Assembly: GCA_025201865.1 (NCBI GenBank) | Contig: MU602948.1 | Location: 7,580-31,038 of the forward strand | Length of the DNA: 23,459 bases | Direction: 5' to 3' | Source: Ramicandelaber brevisporus | Taxonomy: Eukaryota > Kickxellomycota > Ramicandelaberales > Ramicandelaberaceae | In this document: positions 16,182 to 23,459 of the stretch, piece after piece | Numbering within the stretch: position 1 is the first letter of the stretch | Layout: every line of letters starts with the position of its first letter | Made by a program: the position numbers and the translations under genes | Notes under the pieces: generated by a model | Database searches by the model: none | What the model saw: only the letters and a program-made list of their open reading frames with translations | What the model was told of the DNA's origin: nothing

Positions 16182-19103
16182 ATGACAACACAGCCGCTAC
16201 TACTACCGGATCGTGCAAACGAGCGCTTCCATCACGGCGACAACGACGCTATAGCAGCGATCTTTCAAGCCGACGACAGACTGCACACTCTCGGGCTGCA
16301 GAACCTCGATCATCCCTCACTTCAGCACAGCCTTCGTTCACTTGAAGAAGCCAGCAATCTCTCAAAAGTCTTTTCTCTACAAACTGTACACTTACCCAAT
16401 GTCAGCACAACATCACTTCCACAGCCGCTGCTCTTGCCTACCTTGTCAGGTGTGCCTGTTGGATTGCGCATTCCAGGCAAACGTCCAGCTCCTGCTCAAT
16501 ATGACCATGATTCAACCGAGCAACCACAGCAACCAGTGGCAGAGACTACTCAACTTTCACCTCAGCAACAGCAACAGCAACGGCAGCAGCAGCAATCAAT
16601 ATTCGATGTCGCACTAGAACAGCCTGCACCAAAGAAACAGATTATTGAATGGGACCGCATTCATTCACATACATCGGATGGTTTACAGGATTCAGTTCGC
16701 ACTATTTTCGTGTCAGAGCAAGGAGCAGCTGCATTTGACAAGCTCTACAAACGCACATATGAAGACGAGTTCAGCGCATTTGTCACATCATCAGCCTTTG
16801 ACAATGCATCAGTACGCGATGAACCTCATCTCATTCACTGCATCTCACAGCTATTACTTGGCTCTCCATCAGATGTATTTAGATTGGTGCAGCATGAAGA
16901 GACGGCACAGCCCCTATTTGTACTGAACGATGTCTACACAGAGCTGCGAGTAACTGACGTGTCTAGAGGCAGTTTACAGCAATGCATAGAGTCGTTTTTA
17001 GACTGTGGTACTCATGTCGTTCGGCTTGAAAATGTTGTGGCTACTGTGCGCGACAATCCCGCCGTGTTTGGCTCTACTGGATTATCATTTGCTGCAGCAT
17101 TGGGCGATGTTCTGCAGTATGTACGTGGAGAGTACATCAACATGGTGGATGAGGAGCACGGATTCACACTGGGTGAGGCAATACCTGACCATCCTGCCAA
17201 AGATCCAGCCACCATCTTGCCTCCCTCAGCCATGCGATTGAGCCAAATCATTGGGCCAATGAAACAGCTGCTCGAGCGACTGGCTTTGCTGTGCTGTTGC
17301 GATGCTGGTGGCATTGGCATTGCGGCGTGCTCATCTTCGGAAGCAAGTCTGTTATTTAGAGAGTTTGGCTTTGTGGTGTTCAAAGGTGCAAAACAGCTGG
17401 CAATCCTTTCAGATGTATTGACAATAATGTGCAATGTTGACGTCGAAATGCCTTTGGTTGTGAATGCTATCAAATACTTGCTTGAGCGTACTAGCGAACC
17501 TCTCATCAGCTGGATCAATGGACTGATTGGCAATGGCAATGGCACTGCCTGCATAAATGACGATCCATATCACGAGTTCTTTGTGAGTGAGCGATTGTTG
17601 GCAAATGGTAATGTGACACTGGACTTTGCCGCCACTAACTTGCCACTTCGATACGTGGATATTGACTTTGCGAGGGAGTTGATCATGTCGAGTGAGTGGG
17701 CACGATTGCTGCATATGCGGCACGCGCTAGCTCAGGAATCGACGCTATCCGTTACATCGCCGGCAACCACTGCAAAGAGTCTGTTTACTCAACCAGCAGT
17801 GGCGTTGATGAATTACGATTTTGACAATGCGATACTGATTGATGATAATACAGGCACTAATAATGCATTTGCCCAGTATATCGAAAGCAACATCACTGAT
17901 GCTACTCGGCTACCATCTCGCTGGACCATCTTCGACGTATCTCCAGCGGCCATCGAGAGTAGCATCTCTCGAATGCGCCAAATCCGTGAAGACATGCTGG
18001 CTTGGACTCTGGATGAGATGCGACTTGCTGATTTTATCGAGCTGGTGTGTTCAACGATTCTGCTACAAAATGGCACGTTTGCTCAGAAACTTGTTGACAT
18101 TTTGTTTGCCAGCACACGGCGTGGTCGTCCAACCGCATCATCAGCTGCTTCGTGGTCAGTCGAGTCTGGTGGATTGGTATTGATTGATGGTGGCATAGCT
18201 GAGCTCCGCTCCACTCTTGGCGAACTCATTGACCAAGTCATCAATAACTGGCGCAGACATCAACCGCAGCAATTGACATGCTCAGCATCATTGCTCGTTT
18301 CTGAAGAGGACATTGCGCGGCTGAAGCGGTCTCATGACGCTAACACTTTGCAGTCATGCAAGTTTGACTTTGTGCGATTCGACTTTACTTTGCCTGTGCC
18401 TATCAACGCTGTCGTCGATCCCAGCGTGTTATCCAAGCTCAACTCTGTTCTTCAGTTAATGTTGCGCTTGGAGCGCACAAACCGTTTGCTGAATGATGGA
18501 TTTCTGGCACTGCTCAAGATTCAGCGTGGCGCTGGCAATGCGGAATGCAAGTCTGCTTCTATTTTACACACCAAGATGCGTCACATCCTGGCTTCATTGC
18601 AGTCGTTTGTTTCCAACAATGTAGTCCACACAGCCCATAGTCGGCTATTGTCTGTGATTCGTAATGTTGACAGTGCTCGCGCTCATGGCATCACATCATT
18701 CTCACACGTCAAGGACCTGATCAGCGTGTATGCCACGGTACTGGCTCAACGCGCGTTCACACAGAGCAGAACGGTGTGCGACACGATTGCTGCCCTGCTC
18801 GAGTCAATGTGCGTGTTTGTACGATATGTGCGCATGCAGACATCGGCTGCTGAAGTGATCGACAAGGAGCGCATTGATGAGATTGGCAAGCAGCTCGATG
18901 ACCACGTACATCGGCTGATGCTTTTGATTGGTCAGTATTCGTCGTCGTCGCGTGATGATTGCCTTATTGCTACTGCTACTGCTGCTACTGTAGATTCTGT
19001 GGATACGAAATGGGCAGCAGTGCTGTTAACGGGCAACACAACAGTTGACGACTCTGCGCAGGAGCTCCTCTTCATGCTCGCACAACCGGTAGCTAAGAAA
19101 TAA
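16182..19103 (+). CDS. Gamma-tubulin complex component (Spc97/Spc98 family)
   Basis: 973 residues from ATG 16182. The N-terminus (1-150) is low in complexity with a glutamine run at about 127-140. The family core includes LLERTSEPLISWINGLIGNG and then DDPYHEFFVSE (D461), the classic GRIP1 signature (..EPYL..L..W...G...DPY.EF.V.E). The GRIP2 part includes FDFTLPVPINAVVDPSVLSKLNSVLQLMLRLERTNRLL, the gamma-tubulin-binding region pattern, and helical segments to the end. Gamma-tubulin complexes nucleate microtubules at spindle pole bodies. The length and divergence suggest a GCP4/GCP5/GCP6-type accessory subunit rather than GCP2 or GCP3; the exact class cannot be settled by eye. It lies 177 bp after the ATP-grasp gene on the same strand. 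Confidence 0.7.
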   Translation: MTTQPLLLPDRANERFHHGDNDAIAAIFQADDRLHTLGLQNLDHPSLQHSLRSLEEASNLSKVFSLQTVHLPNVSTTSLPQPLLLPTLSGVPVGLRIPGKRPAPAQYDHDSTEQPQQPVAETTQLSPQQQQQQRQQQQSIFDVALEQPAPKKQIIEWDRIHSHTSDGLQDSVRTIFVSEQGAAAFDKLYKRTYEDEFSAFVTSSAFDNASVRDEPHLIHCISQLLLGSPSDVFRLVQHEETAQPLFVLNDVYTELRVTDVSRGSLQQCIESFLDCGTHVVRLENVVATVRDNPAVFGSTGLSFAAALGDVLQYVRGEYINMVDEEHGFTLGEAIPDHPAKDPATILPPSAMRLSQIIGPMKQLLERLALLCCCDAGGIGIAACSSSEASLLFREFGFVVFKGAKQLAILSDVLTIMCNVDVEMPLVVNAIKYLLERTSEPLISWINGLIGNGNGTACINDDPYHEFFVSERLLANGNVTLDFAATNLPLRYVDIDFARELIMSSEWARLLHMRHALAQESTLSVTSPATTAKSLFTQPAVALMNYDFDNAILIDDNTGTNNAFAQYIESNITDATRLPSRWTIFDVSPAAIESSISRMRQIREDMLAWTLDEMRLADFIELVCSTILLQNGTFAQKLVDILFASTRRGRPTASSAASWSVESGGLVLIDGGIAELRSTLGELIDQVINNWRRHQPQQLTCSASLLVSEEDIARLKRSHDANTLQSCKFDFVRFDFTLPVPINAVVDPSVLSKLNSVLQLMLRLERTNRLLNDGFLALLKIQRGAGNAECKSASILHTKMRHILASLQSFVSNNVVHTAHSRLLSVIRNVDSARAHGITSFSHVKDLISVYATVLAQRAFTQSRTVCDTIAALLESMCVFVRYVRMQTSAAEVIDKERIDEIGKQLDDHVHRLMLLIGQYSSSSRDDCLIATATAATVDSVDTKWAAVLLTGNTTVDDSAQELLFMLAQPVAKK

Positions 19104-19196
19104 CCCAACGAGTTTTAAATAGTCCTCCTCCCCCAATATCAGGAGTAACAGAGCATCTTTTATTTATTTTGGGTCAACGTGAGTCGGAAATTCTGC

Positions 19197-19258
19197 GCTT
19201 GTTTGCGTGTTTGTGTGTGTGCTTGCGTGTGTGTGTGTGTGTGTTTGTGTGCGCGGAT
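19197..19258. repeat. GT-rich microsatellite upstream of the SET gene
   Basis: Imperfect (GT)n interrupted by TTG and GCG, about 140 bp before the SET ATG. It lies in the likely promoter or 5' UTR of that gene. The rest of the space from 19104 to 19398 is T-rich and then CT/CA-rich, with no other gene seen. Confidence 0.85.
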
Positions 19259-19398
19259 CGAGTTCTGTTCTTTTTTTCTCTGCTATCCTACCAACTTGAT
19301 CCACACAAAAACAATAAAAGTACATATACACCAACAACAAGTCTGTCGACTCTCTCTACCTACCTACCAAGTAAGTAAACAACTCAAGAATACAATCC

Positions 19399-20154
19399 AT
19401 GTCTGGCGCTGAAGATCTCCCAACCACCCTTCTTGCCCTCGGTGACCTGGAAAAGGAGCTGACGGCTGTTGACGAGAAGCGCGAGGTTGAGGAGCGCAAC
19501 CTGTTTGCCAAGTACGAGGGCGAGAAGGCTGCTCTGTACGAGAAGCGCGCCGAGCTCATCAAGCAGGTGCCAAAGTTCTGGGCCACCGTGCTCGAGAACA
19601 GCGTTGTCGTCGGCATGGTCAGCAAGGCCGAGGATATCGATGCCATTGTCGGAATTGAGGACATCAAGGTTACCTGGACCGACGGCACTCACTACAAGAT
19701 TGCATTCACCTTTGGCACCAACGAGGTCATCGCAAACAAGGAGCTGTCCATTGACGTTTCCATGTCCAAGAAGCCTGCCGCCGATGGTGAGGGCGACGAG
19801 GCCGTTTACGCCGTCAAGCCATCCAGCTCCATTGAGTGGCACTCGGGCAAGGCTCTGTTCAGCGCCGAGGATGTTGAGAAGTTTGTCGCCTTGAACAAGA
19901 AGGTTGCTGAGGAGGGCGTCGAGGTTGAGGGTGAGGACGACGAGGTTGACATTGGTCTGTTTGGCATCTTTGACGAGAAGGCTGGCCCATACTTTGGCGA
20001 GGTTCTTGAGGAAATCGTCACCAAGCTGTACCCATATGCCTGCGAGAGCTTCAACGGCGAGTCTGATGATGAGATCGACTCCGATGAGGACATTGGCTCT
20101 GACTCTGAGGGCGATGACGACGATGAGGTGCCAGCCAAGCGCGCTCGCGAGTAA
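19399..20154 (+). CDS. SET/NAP-family histone chaperone
   Basis: 251 residues. The long charged N-terminal helix (about 8-55: ALGDLEKELTAVDEKREV ...) is the NAP dimerisation helix, leading into KRAELIKQVPKFWATVLENS, which parallels SET/TAF-I (KRSELIAKIPNFW). The earmuff domain follows, with IEDIKVTWTDGTHYKIAFTF, a short acidic loop, SSSIEWHSGKALF and FGIFDEKAGPYFGEVLEEIV. The tail is acidic (DDEIDSDEDIGSDSEG) and ends in KRARE, a possible nuclear signal. It is shorter than Nap1 (about 370-420) and close to SET/Vps75 size, so SET type is preferred. SET proteins bind H3-H4/H2A-H2B and act in nucleosome assembly. Codon choice is strongly biased to C/G-ending codons (GAG, AAG, GCC, GTC) compared with its neighbours, suggesting high expression. 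Confidence 0.85.
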   Translation: MSGAEDLPTTLLALGDLEKELTAVDEKREVEERNLFAKYEGEKAALYEKRAELIKQVPKFWATVLENSVVVGMVSKAEDIDAIVGIEDIKVTWTDGTHYKIAFTFGTNEVIANKELSIDVSMSKKPAADGEGDEAVYAVKPSSSIEWHSGKALFSAEDVEKFVALNKKVAEEGVEVEGEDDEVDIGLFGIFDEKAGPYFGEVLEEIVTKLYPYACESFNGESDDEIDSDEDIGSDSEGDDDDEVPAKRARE

Positions 20155-20253
20155 AAAAAAATGATAATAATAATTGAAAAAATGTCTTATAGCCTCTCTT
20201 TGTTTACTCTTGAAGTATTCTTGTTTTGTAGCATTATCAGTTGCCAATCTGAA

Positions 20254-20336
20254 GTAAGTGCCTTTTGAAATGCTGCCCTTTTTGTCGTTTCGTTGGCTTT
20301 TAAAATAAGACCCTTTTTCGAATTTGAATAATACAG
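20254..20336 (+). other. Candidate 5' UTR intron of EFM7
   Basis: Donor GTAAGT at 20254-20259 in the context GAA|GTAAGT, T-rich tracts inside, and acceptor ATACAG ending at 20336, three bases before the ATG. Length 83 nt. No upstream ATG, so the protein would be unchanged. A clear branch-point motif was not seen. Confidence 0.45.
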
Positions 20337-20339
20337 GAG

Positions 20340-21317
20340 ATGACTTCGACTGTCGCTGCCACTGCTACCACTGCTGCTACAGCTGCTCATCAGCAAGGAG
20401 AGGAGTGCGGAACTGCGGTGGCCAATACAGCTGCTGCTACTGCTACGGTGGATGACTCCTACGACGACTTTGACACTGGCGACTTGTTCGCTGGAGATGA
20501 CGACCAAAGCTGTCCCGCAACACCAGTTCCGTCACACAGCTTCACTAGCCACACTCGTCTCGACGGTTCAAAGATTCGACTTCGACTGCCAGCTGCTCAT
20601 TCTCTGTGGTCCCATGTGCTTTGGAACGCTGCCCGAGCCTTCTCAGACTACATTGACAGCAATCCAGACACTGTCAAAGACCGAACTGTGCTGGAACTGG
20701 GCTCTGGCTCTGGATTGCCCTCGATCACAGCAGCTCTCAACGGCGCAAAGCGTGTAATTGCAACAGACTATCCTGAAAAGGCTATTCTTGATCACATTCA
20801 GCACAATGTCACAGAAAATAACGTCCAGAGGGCTGTCAATGTTCAAGGATATCTTTGGGGCTCCAATCCTTCGTCATTATTTGAGTCAGCCAGCGCCTCA
20901 TCGTTTGATGTCGTGATCATGTGCGACGTGATCCAGAACCATTCTGAACAAGCCAAGCTGTTCAAGACATGGGGCTCCAATCCTTCGTCATTATTTGAGT
21001 CAGCCAGCGCCTCATCGTTTGATGTCGTGATCATGTGCGACGTGATCCAGAACCATTCTGAACAAGCCAAGCTGTTCAAGACATGCCAGACTTGTCTCAA
21101 GAGACCTGGCGGCGTTGGATACGTCTTCTTTTCTCATCATCGGCCGTGGCTCACCGAAAAGGATATGCGATTCTTTGATGAATATGTACAGGCTGACCAA
21201 GACTTTGCTTGTGAGAAGATTTACGAGCGAAAAATGGCGCCAATGTTTGAGAATGATAGAGGCGATGCTGATGTAAGAGCAACTGTCCACGGATACAGAT
21301 TGACATTTAAGGCATGA
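20340..21317 (+). CDS. EFM7: EFM7/NNT1 eEF1A methyltransferase with internal duplication
   Basis: 325 residues from ATG 20340. The N-terminus (1-60) is Ala/Thr-rich then acidic. EFM7 features include LPAAHSLWSHVLWNAAR (about 83-99), motif I VLELGSGSGLPS (117-128), VIATDYPEK (139-147), QGYLWGSNPSSL, FDVVIMCDVIQNHSEQAKL (motif IV region), VFFSHHRPW and a C-terminus DVRATVHGYRLTF. In yeast this enzyme methylates the N-terminal Gly and an adjacent Lys of eEF1A. Residues 173-210 are repeated exactly as 211-248, so the strand-4/motif-IV segment occurs twice; without it the protein would be 287 residues (yeast 261). The extra strand and helix fall inside the Rossmann fold and might disturb it. Only 53 bp separates its stop from that of the convergent F-box gene. 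Confidence 0.85.
   Translation: MTSTVAATATTAATAAHQQGEECGTAVANTAAATATVDDSYDDFDTGDLFAGDDDQSCPATPVPSHSFTSHTRLDGSKIRLRLPAAHSLWSHVLWNAARAFSDYIDSNPDTVKDRTVLELGSGSGLPSITAALNGAKRVIATDYPEKAILDHIQHNVTENNVQRAVNVQGYLWGSNPSSLFESASASSFDVVIMCDVIQNHSEQAKLFKTWGSNPSSLFESASASSFDVVIMCDVIQNHSEQAKLFKTCQTCLKRPGGVGYVFFSHHRPWLTEKDMRFFDEYVQADQDFACEKIYERKMAPMFENDRGDADVRATVHGYRLTFKA
20857..21084 (+). repeat. Perfect 2 x 114-bp tandem duplication inside EFM7
   Basis: Copy 1 is 20857-20970 and copy 2 is 20971-21084. Reading both base by base I see no difference, including at third codon positions. The period is 38 codons, so the frame is kept. Confidence 0.95.
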
Positions 21318-21366
21318 CAAGATGAGTAACAGTTGTGTTCAGTTTGAAAATACAAAATGTGATAGT

Positions 21367-21372
21367 TTTATT
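21367..21372 (-). terminator. Poly(A) signal AATAAA overlapping the F-box stop codon
   Basis: On the minus strand the stop TAA (21373-21371) runs into AATAAA (21372-21367), so the hexamer begins at the second base of the stop. The 3' UTR would be only some 10-30 nt, fitting the 53-bp gap to the EFM7 stop. Confidence 0.55.
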
Positions 21373-23086
21373 AAACGTTAATATTGGGGAGAGCTTTCCT
21401 GATTTTATCAAGATCTTTTGTTGATTCGTATGACACGGTGAAGTTACAAAGACGCGGACATTGCTTACCAATGGCAATGATGAGATTTGGTGGATACGAG
21501 CCAACTCCTTTGGTTAGAGTTAAGTCAACCACAGCGGGTTTAACAGTCGACATTGACTGATTGAATTCCTCCACAAACAACTCTGATTCAGCCAGCTGAC
21601 ACCGAGTCAGTGATAGGAAAACCAGCGTTGGAGGTGACATGATTGCCGCGAGTGCTCTGCCATTGAGAAAGTCAAATCTTTCAAGCGACAGATTGGTGAG
21701 GAACGGAAGAACTCTTGTGCCGACTACGAAACCAGAGGAGACTGACATGGGGGCACTCGGGGTGCCTGAGTTGCCAAATCCAGCCAAATGGACGTGGCGA
21801 GCGTATCGCAAGCTGCTTGCCAATTTATCGGCGTAAACGAGAATATCGGGTTGCTCCGAAGGCACAATCTGCTTCACTGTGACAATGGATGCAATTGGGA
21901 AACATGCGAGCACGCGGTTGGCTGTAGCAAGCAGAATTGGGCCATCAAGCTCGAATGCGCGCACTTTGGGCCAGCTGTGTGCAAAGATGCTGGATGCGCT
22001 TGATGAATCACTGAACGCAGTCTGATGAGAAGCACTGTCTCGACAAGCACTGGTGTAAATATTGACGCGCATTGCTTGAAGCGATGGAAATACGGATGGC
22101 TGCCACTGAGAGTAGTCGCCAGTTGTACAATTACATACGTAGATTTTCAGCTCACGGAGATGCGAGAATGACACAGCATTACCAGAGGGATGGATGATGA
22201 TATTCTCGTTGATAATACTCAGGCAGTCACGAACTGACCAGCTGTTTAAATCGAGCGCCTCAAGAGCATCTGCAAAGTCCTGAAATGCAACATCATCCAC
22301 AGCCCTCTTTCCGGATGTATTTAGCATGTGTGATTTCAGCTTAATACGCAGCTTGATTCGATGGCGCACTGGCCGCAGGAGTTCAACACAGTTGGCAAAC
22401 AGCTGGAGCTTCTGTAAATCACCAGCAGGGAACGACATTCCAACCGACTTTAAGTTCGGCAGAGTTCCATCGTTGATCCAGGATACCAGATTCTTTACAC
22501 CTTCGACAAGATTGCTGTTGTCGTTCAAAGAATATGCACCGAGTTTGAGTTCGAGGTGCATCAGCAGTGGCAGCTTTGCAACACAATCGTCAAATATTTC
22601 CTTCAATACAGTCTTGATTGCCGAGACATGCATATCAATCGTGAAACTTGTCAGGTTCGGGAGCATCACCGGCCATTCACTCGGACGCGGCCACTGTTCG
22701 AATAGCCTTGGCGTGGTAAAGCCTCGTGTTAAATATCCAAACTGGCCAAGAAGCTCACGATTTGGGGCAGCCCACTGTCTCATTGTAAAGAACCATGGCA
22801 GCTTGTCGCGCCATGCCAAGTCTGTTAGGATATCGTACAGCAGACGACAGACGGTGCGATGTCGCCAAGGGTCGGTGGCGTCGGTATACTGCCAGCATAA
22901 ACGCAGCAGCTCTGGAGGCAAACGAAGCAGCAGACACTCGGTCTGGCTAGGGATCTGAAAAGGTGCTGAAGGTGTAGTCAATAAAGGACCGTCTGCTGTC
23001 GACAAAGGACTGTTTGCTGGCAATGGTCTAAACCGGCCCTTGACTCTGGCAACGAGCGACTTGTACAAACCTGCTAATCTTTGCAT
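21371..23086 (-). CDS. F-box protein with LRR-like C-terminal region
   Basis: 571 residues from the ATG at 23086; the frame extends to 23293 only via GTG and reads poorly there. An F-box-like motif is at about residues 51-90: LLLRLPPELLRLCWQY ... WRHRTVCRLLYDIL, with the LPPEL core, a conserved Trp and the CRxLYD helix. Beyond it, repeated leucine-rich strands (LPNLTSFTIDM, LPLLMHLELKLG, LPNLKSVGMSF, FSHLRELKIYV, FPSLQAMRVNI, LPFLTNLSLERF) suggest an irregular LRR solenoid. Such proteins link substrates to SCF (Skp1-Cul1-F-box) ubiquitin ligases; the substrate is unknown. Its ATG is 211 bp from the ATG of a divergent partial gene, so the promoter is shared or overlapping. Confidence 0.6.
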   Translation of the reverse strand: MQRLAGLYKSLVARVKGRFRPLPANSPLSTADGPLLTTPSAPFQIPSQTECLLLRLPPELLRLCWQYTDATDPWRHRTVCRLLYDILTDLAWRDKLPWFFTMRQWAAPNRELLGQFGYLTRGFTTPRLFEQWPRPSEWPVMLPNLTSFTIDMHVSAIKTVLKEIFDDCVAKLPLLMHLELKLGAYSLNDNSNLVEGVKNLVSWINDGTLPNLKSVGMSFPAGDLQKLQLFANCVELLRPVRHRIKLRIKLKSHMLNTSGKRAVDDVAFQDFADALEALDLNSWSVRDCLSIINENIIIHPSGNAVSFSHLRELKIYVCNCTTGDYSQWQPSVFPSLQAMRVNIYTSACRDSASHQTAFSDSSSASSIFAHSWPKVRAFELDGPILLATANRVLACFPIASIVTVKQIVPSEQPDILVYADKLASSLRYARHVHLAGFGNSGTPSAPMSVSSGFVVGTRVLPFLTNLSLERFDFLNGRALAAIMSPPTLVFLSLTRCQLAESELFVEEFNQSMSTVKPAVVDLTLTKGVGSYPPNLIIAIGKQCPRLCNFTVSYESTKDLDKIRKALPNINV

Positions 23087-23102
23087 AGAGATTAAGACGA
23101 CA

Positions 23103-23182
23103 CTGAGAAAACAAGAGTTCTGAGGTGAGTGAAATTGGTGGCTTGTCTGAAAAGGGCGTGGTCGGGTTCCTGTATACCTTAC
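23103..23182 (-). other. Candidate 5' UTR intron of the F-box gene
   Basis: On the minus strand: donor GTAAGG (23182-23177, context CAGA|GTAAGG), branch-like CTCAC (23129-23125) about 22 nt before the end, a T-rich tract and acceptor TTTTCTCAG ending at 23103, 16 bases before the ATG. Length 80 nt. The protein is unchanged. Confidence 0.5.
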
Positions 23183-23297
23183 TCTGTTCTCCAGTCGAAT
23201 TCCAAATAGATCACAATCAGCAATTATAGAACTGGCGTGATGTATGGTATTTTGGGAATGTTCGGTAGGACAGTGGCACTCAAGTACCAACACAACG

Positions 23298-23459
23298 ATG
23301 GCTCCACAATCTCGTACTAGTGTTGGCGCCTCAGCTAGAGCAAGTACCCGGATCCAGCAGTTGTCACTGTTTGGAAAGAATCACTACGAGTCATCCTTGA
23401 GTAGAAGTGCTAGCCTATTTGAGCCATACGTCAGTCTCGTTTTTGTTCTTGTTTCTACT
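23298..23459 (+). CDS. Partial gene running off the window, unrecognised
   Basis: An ATG at 23298 opens a frame of 54 codons to the window end. It begins MAPQSRTSVGASARASTRIQ and continues through QQLSLFGKNHYESS and SRSASLFEPYV. Basic, Ser-rich and without a recognisable domain. The last 20 codons or so turn T-rich (SLVFVLVST), so the coding part might end at a donor near 23429 (gtcagt). It is divergent from the F-box gene. Function cannot be called. Confidence 0.4.
   Translation, partial: MAPQSRTSVGASARASTRIQQLSLFGKNHYESSLSRSASLFEPYVSLVFVLVST

Noticed and set aside
19384-20247. Antisense open frame of 287 codons opposite the SET gene
   Set aside because: It mirrors the acidic, GAG/GAC-rich sense gene (Asp/Glu become Leu/Val), has no recognisable domain, and is explained by codon bias.
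20843-21100. Antisense repeat-containing frame opposite EFM7
   Set aside because: It is only the reverse complement of the 114-bp duplication; a period divisible by three keeps all frames open.
14460-21317. Four same-strand genes as an operon
   Set aside because: Spacings of 170-300 bp with separate promoter-like regions and unrelated eukaryotic functions; nothing supports polycistronic transcription.
23087-23293. N-terminal extension of the F-box protein starting with GTG
   Set aside because: No ATG and a plausible 5' UTR intron (23103-23182) lies inside it.
23355-23385. QQLSLFG in the partial gene as a PCNA-binding PIP box
   Set aside because: The spacing from Gln to the hydrophobic and aromatic residues does not fit Q-x-x-h-x-x-a-a.
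1-23459. CRISPR arrays, insertion sequences, rRNA and tRNA genes
   Set aside because: No spaced direct repeats, transposase motifs or cloverleaf-like sequences were seen on reading both strands; a tRNA scan by software was not possible here.

Overview
The window looks like nuclear DNA from a gene-dense, intron-poor fungus. Every recognisable product is eukaryotic: a nucleoporin, an AP-3 adaptor subunit, a gamma-tubulin complex subunit, a SET-type histone chaperone, an EFM7-type methyltransferase and an upstream (CaMKK/Sak1-like) kinase. Genes are separated by 50-850 bp. Reading frames of up to 5.5 kb run without interruption, and the only plausible introns lie at extreme 5' ends. A Nup43 homologue is present, which budding yeast lacks, and glutamine/serine homopolymers are common. 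This would suit an early-diverging fungus (for example Zoopagomycota/Kickxellomycotina), but the placement is inference. No prokaryotic operon, CRISPR, rRNA or tRNA signal was seen.

Layout. 383-2386 (+): zinc-finger protein made of two copies of a C2H2-C2H2-OrsD-like module. 2637-3455 (-): class I SAM methyltransferase, convergent with the first gene. 3857-5344 (+): Nup43, probably with one intron at 3867-4004. 5614-11157 (-): an 1847-residue CaMKK/Sak1-like kinase whose catalytic domain is split by very large insertions. 11586-13613 (+): AP-3 mu subunit, divergent from the kinase. 13614-14459: largest gap, holding a small broken or intron-containing reading frame and promoter-like sites. Four genes then follow on the + strand: an ATP-grasp-like protein (14460-16004), a gamma-tubulin complex component (16182-19103), a SET/NAP histone chaperone (19399-20154) and EFM7 (20340-21317), the last carrying a perfect 114-bp tandem duplication. 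21371-23086 (-): F-box protein, only 53 bp from EFM7 tail to tail. From 23298 (+): the start of a gene that runs off the window.

The genes do not form a pathway. They are ordinary nuclear genes in mixed orientation, covering nuclear pore structure, vesicle sorting, microtubule nucleation, chromatin, eEF1A methylation and kinase signalling. Several long reading frames extend upstream of the first ATG only through GTG or TTG codons. I have therefore set the starts at the first supported ATG: methyltransferase 3455, kinase 11157, F-box 23086.

The observations most worth following are the kinase activation loop of about 800 residues, the exact in-frame duplication in EFM7, the tandem OrsD-like zinc-finger architecture, the unusual motif order in the ATP-grasp-like protein, and the 5'-biased introns.
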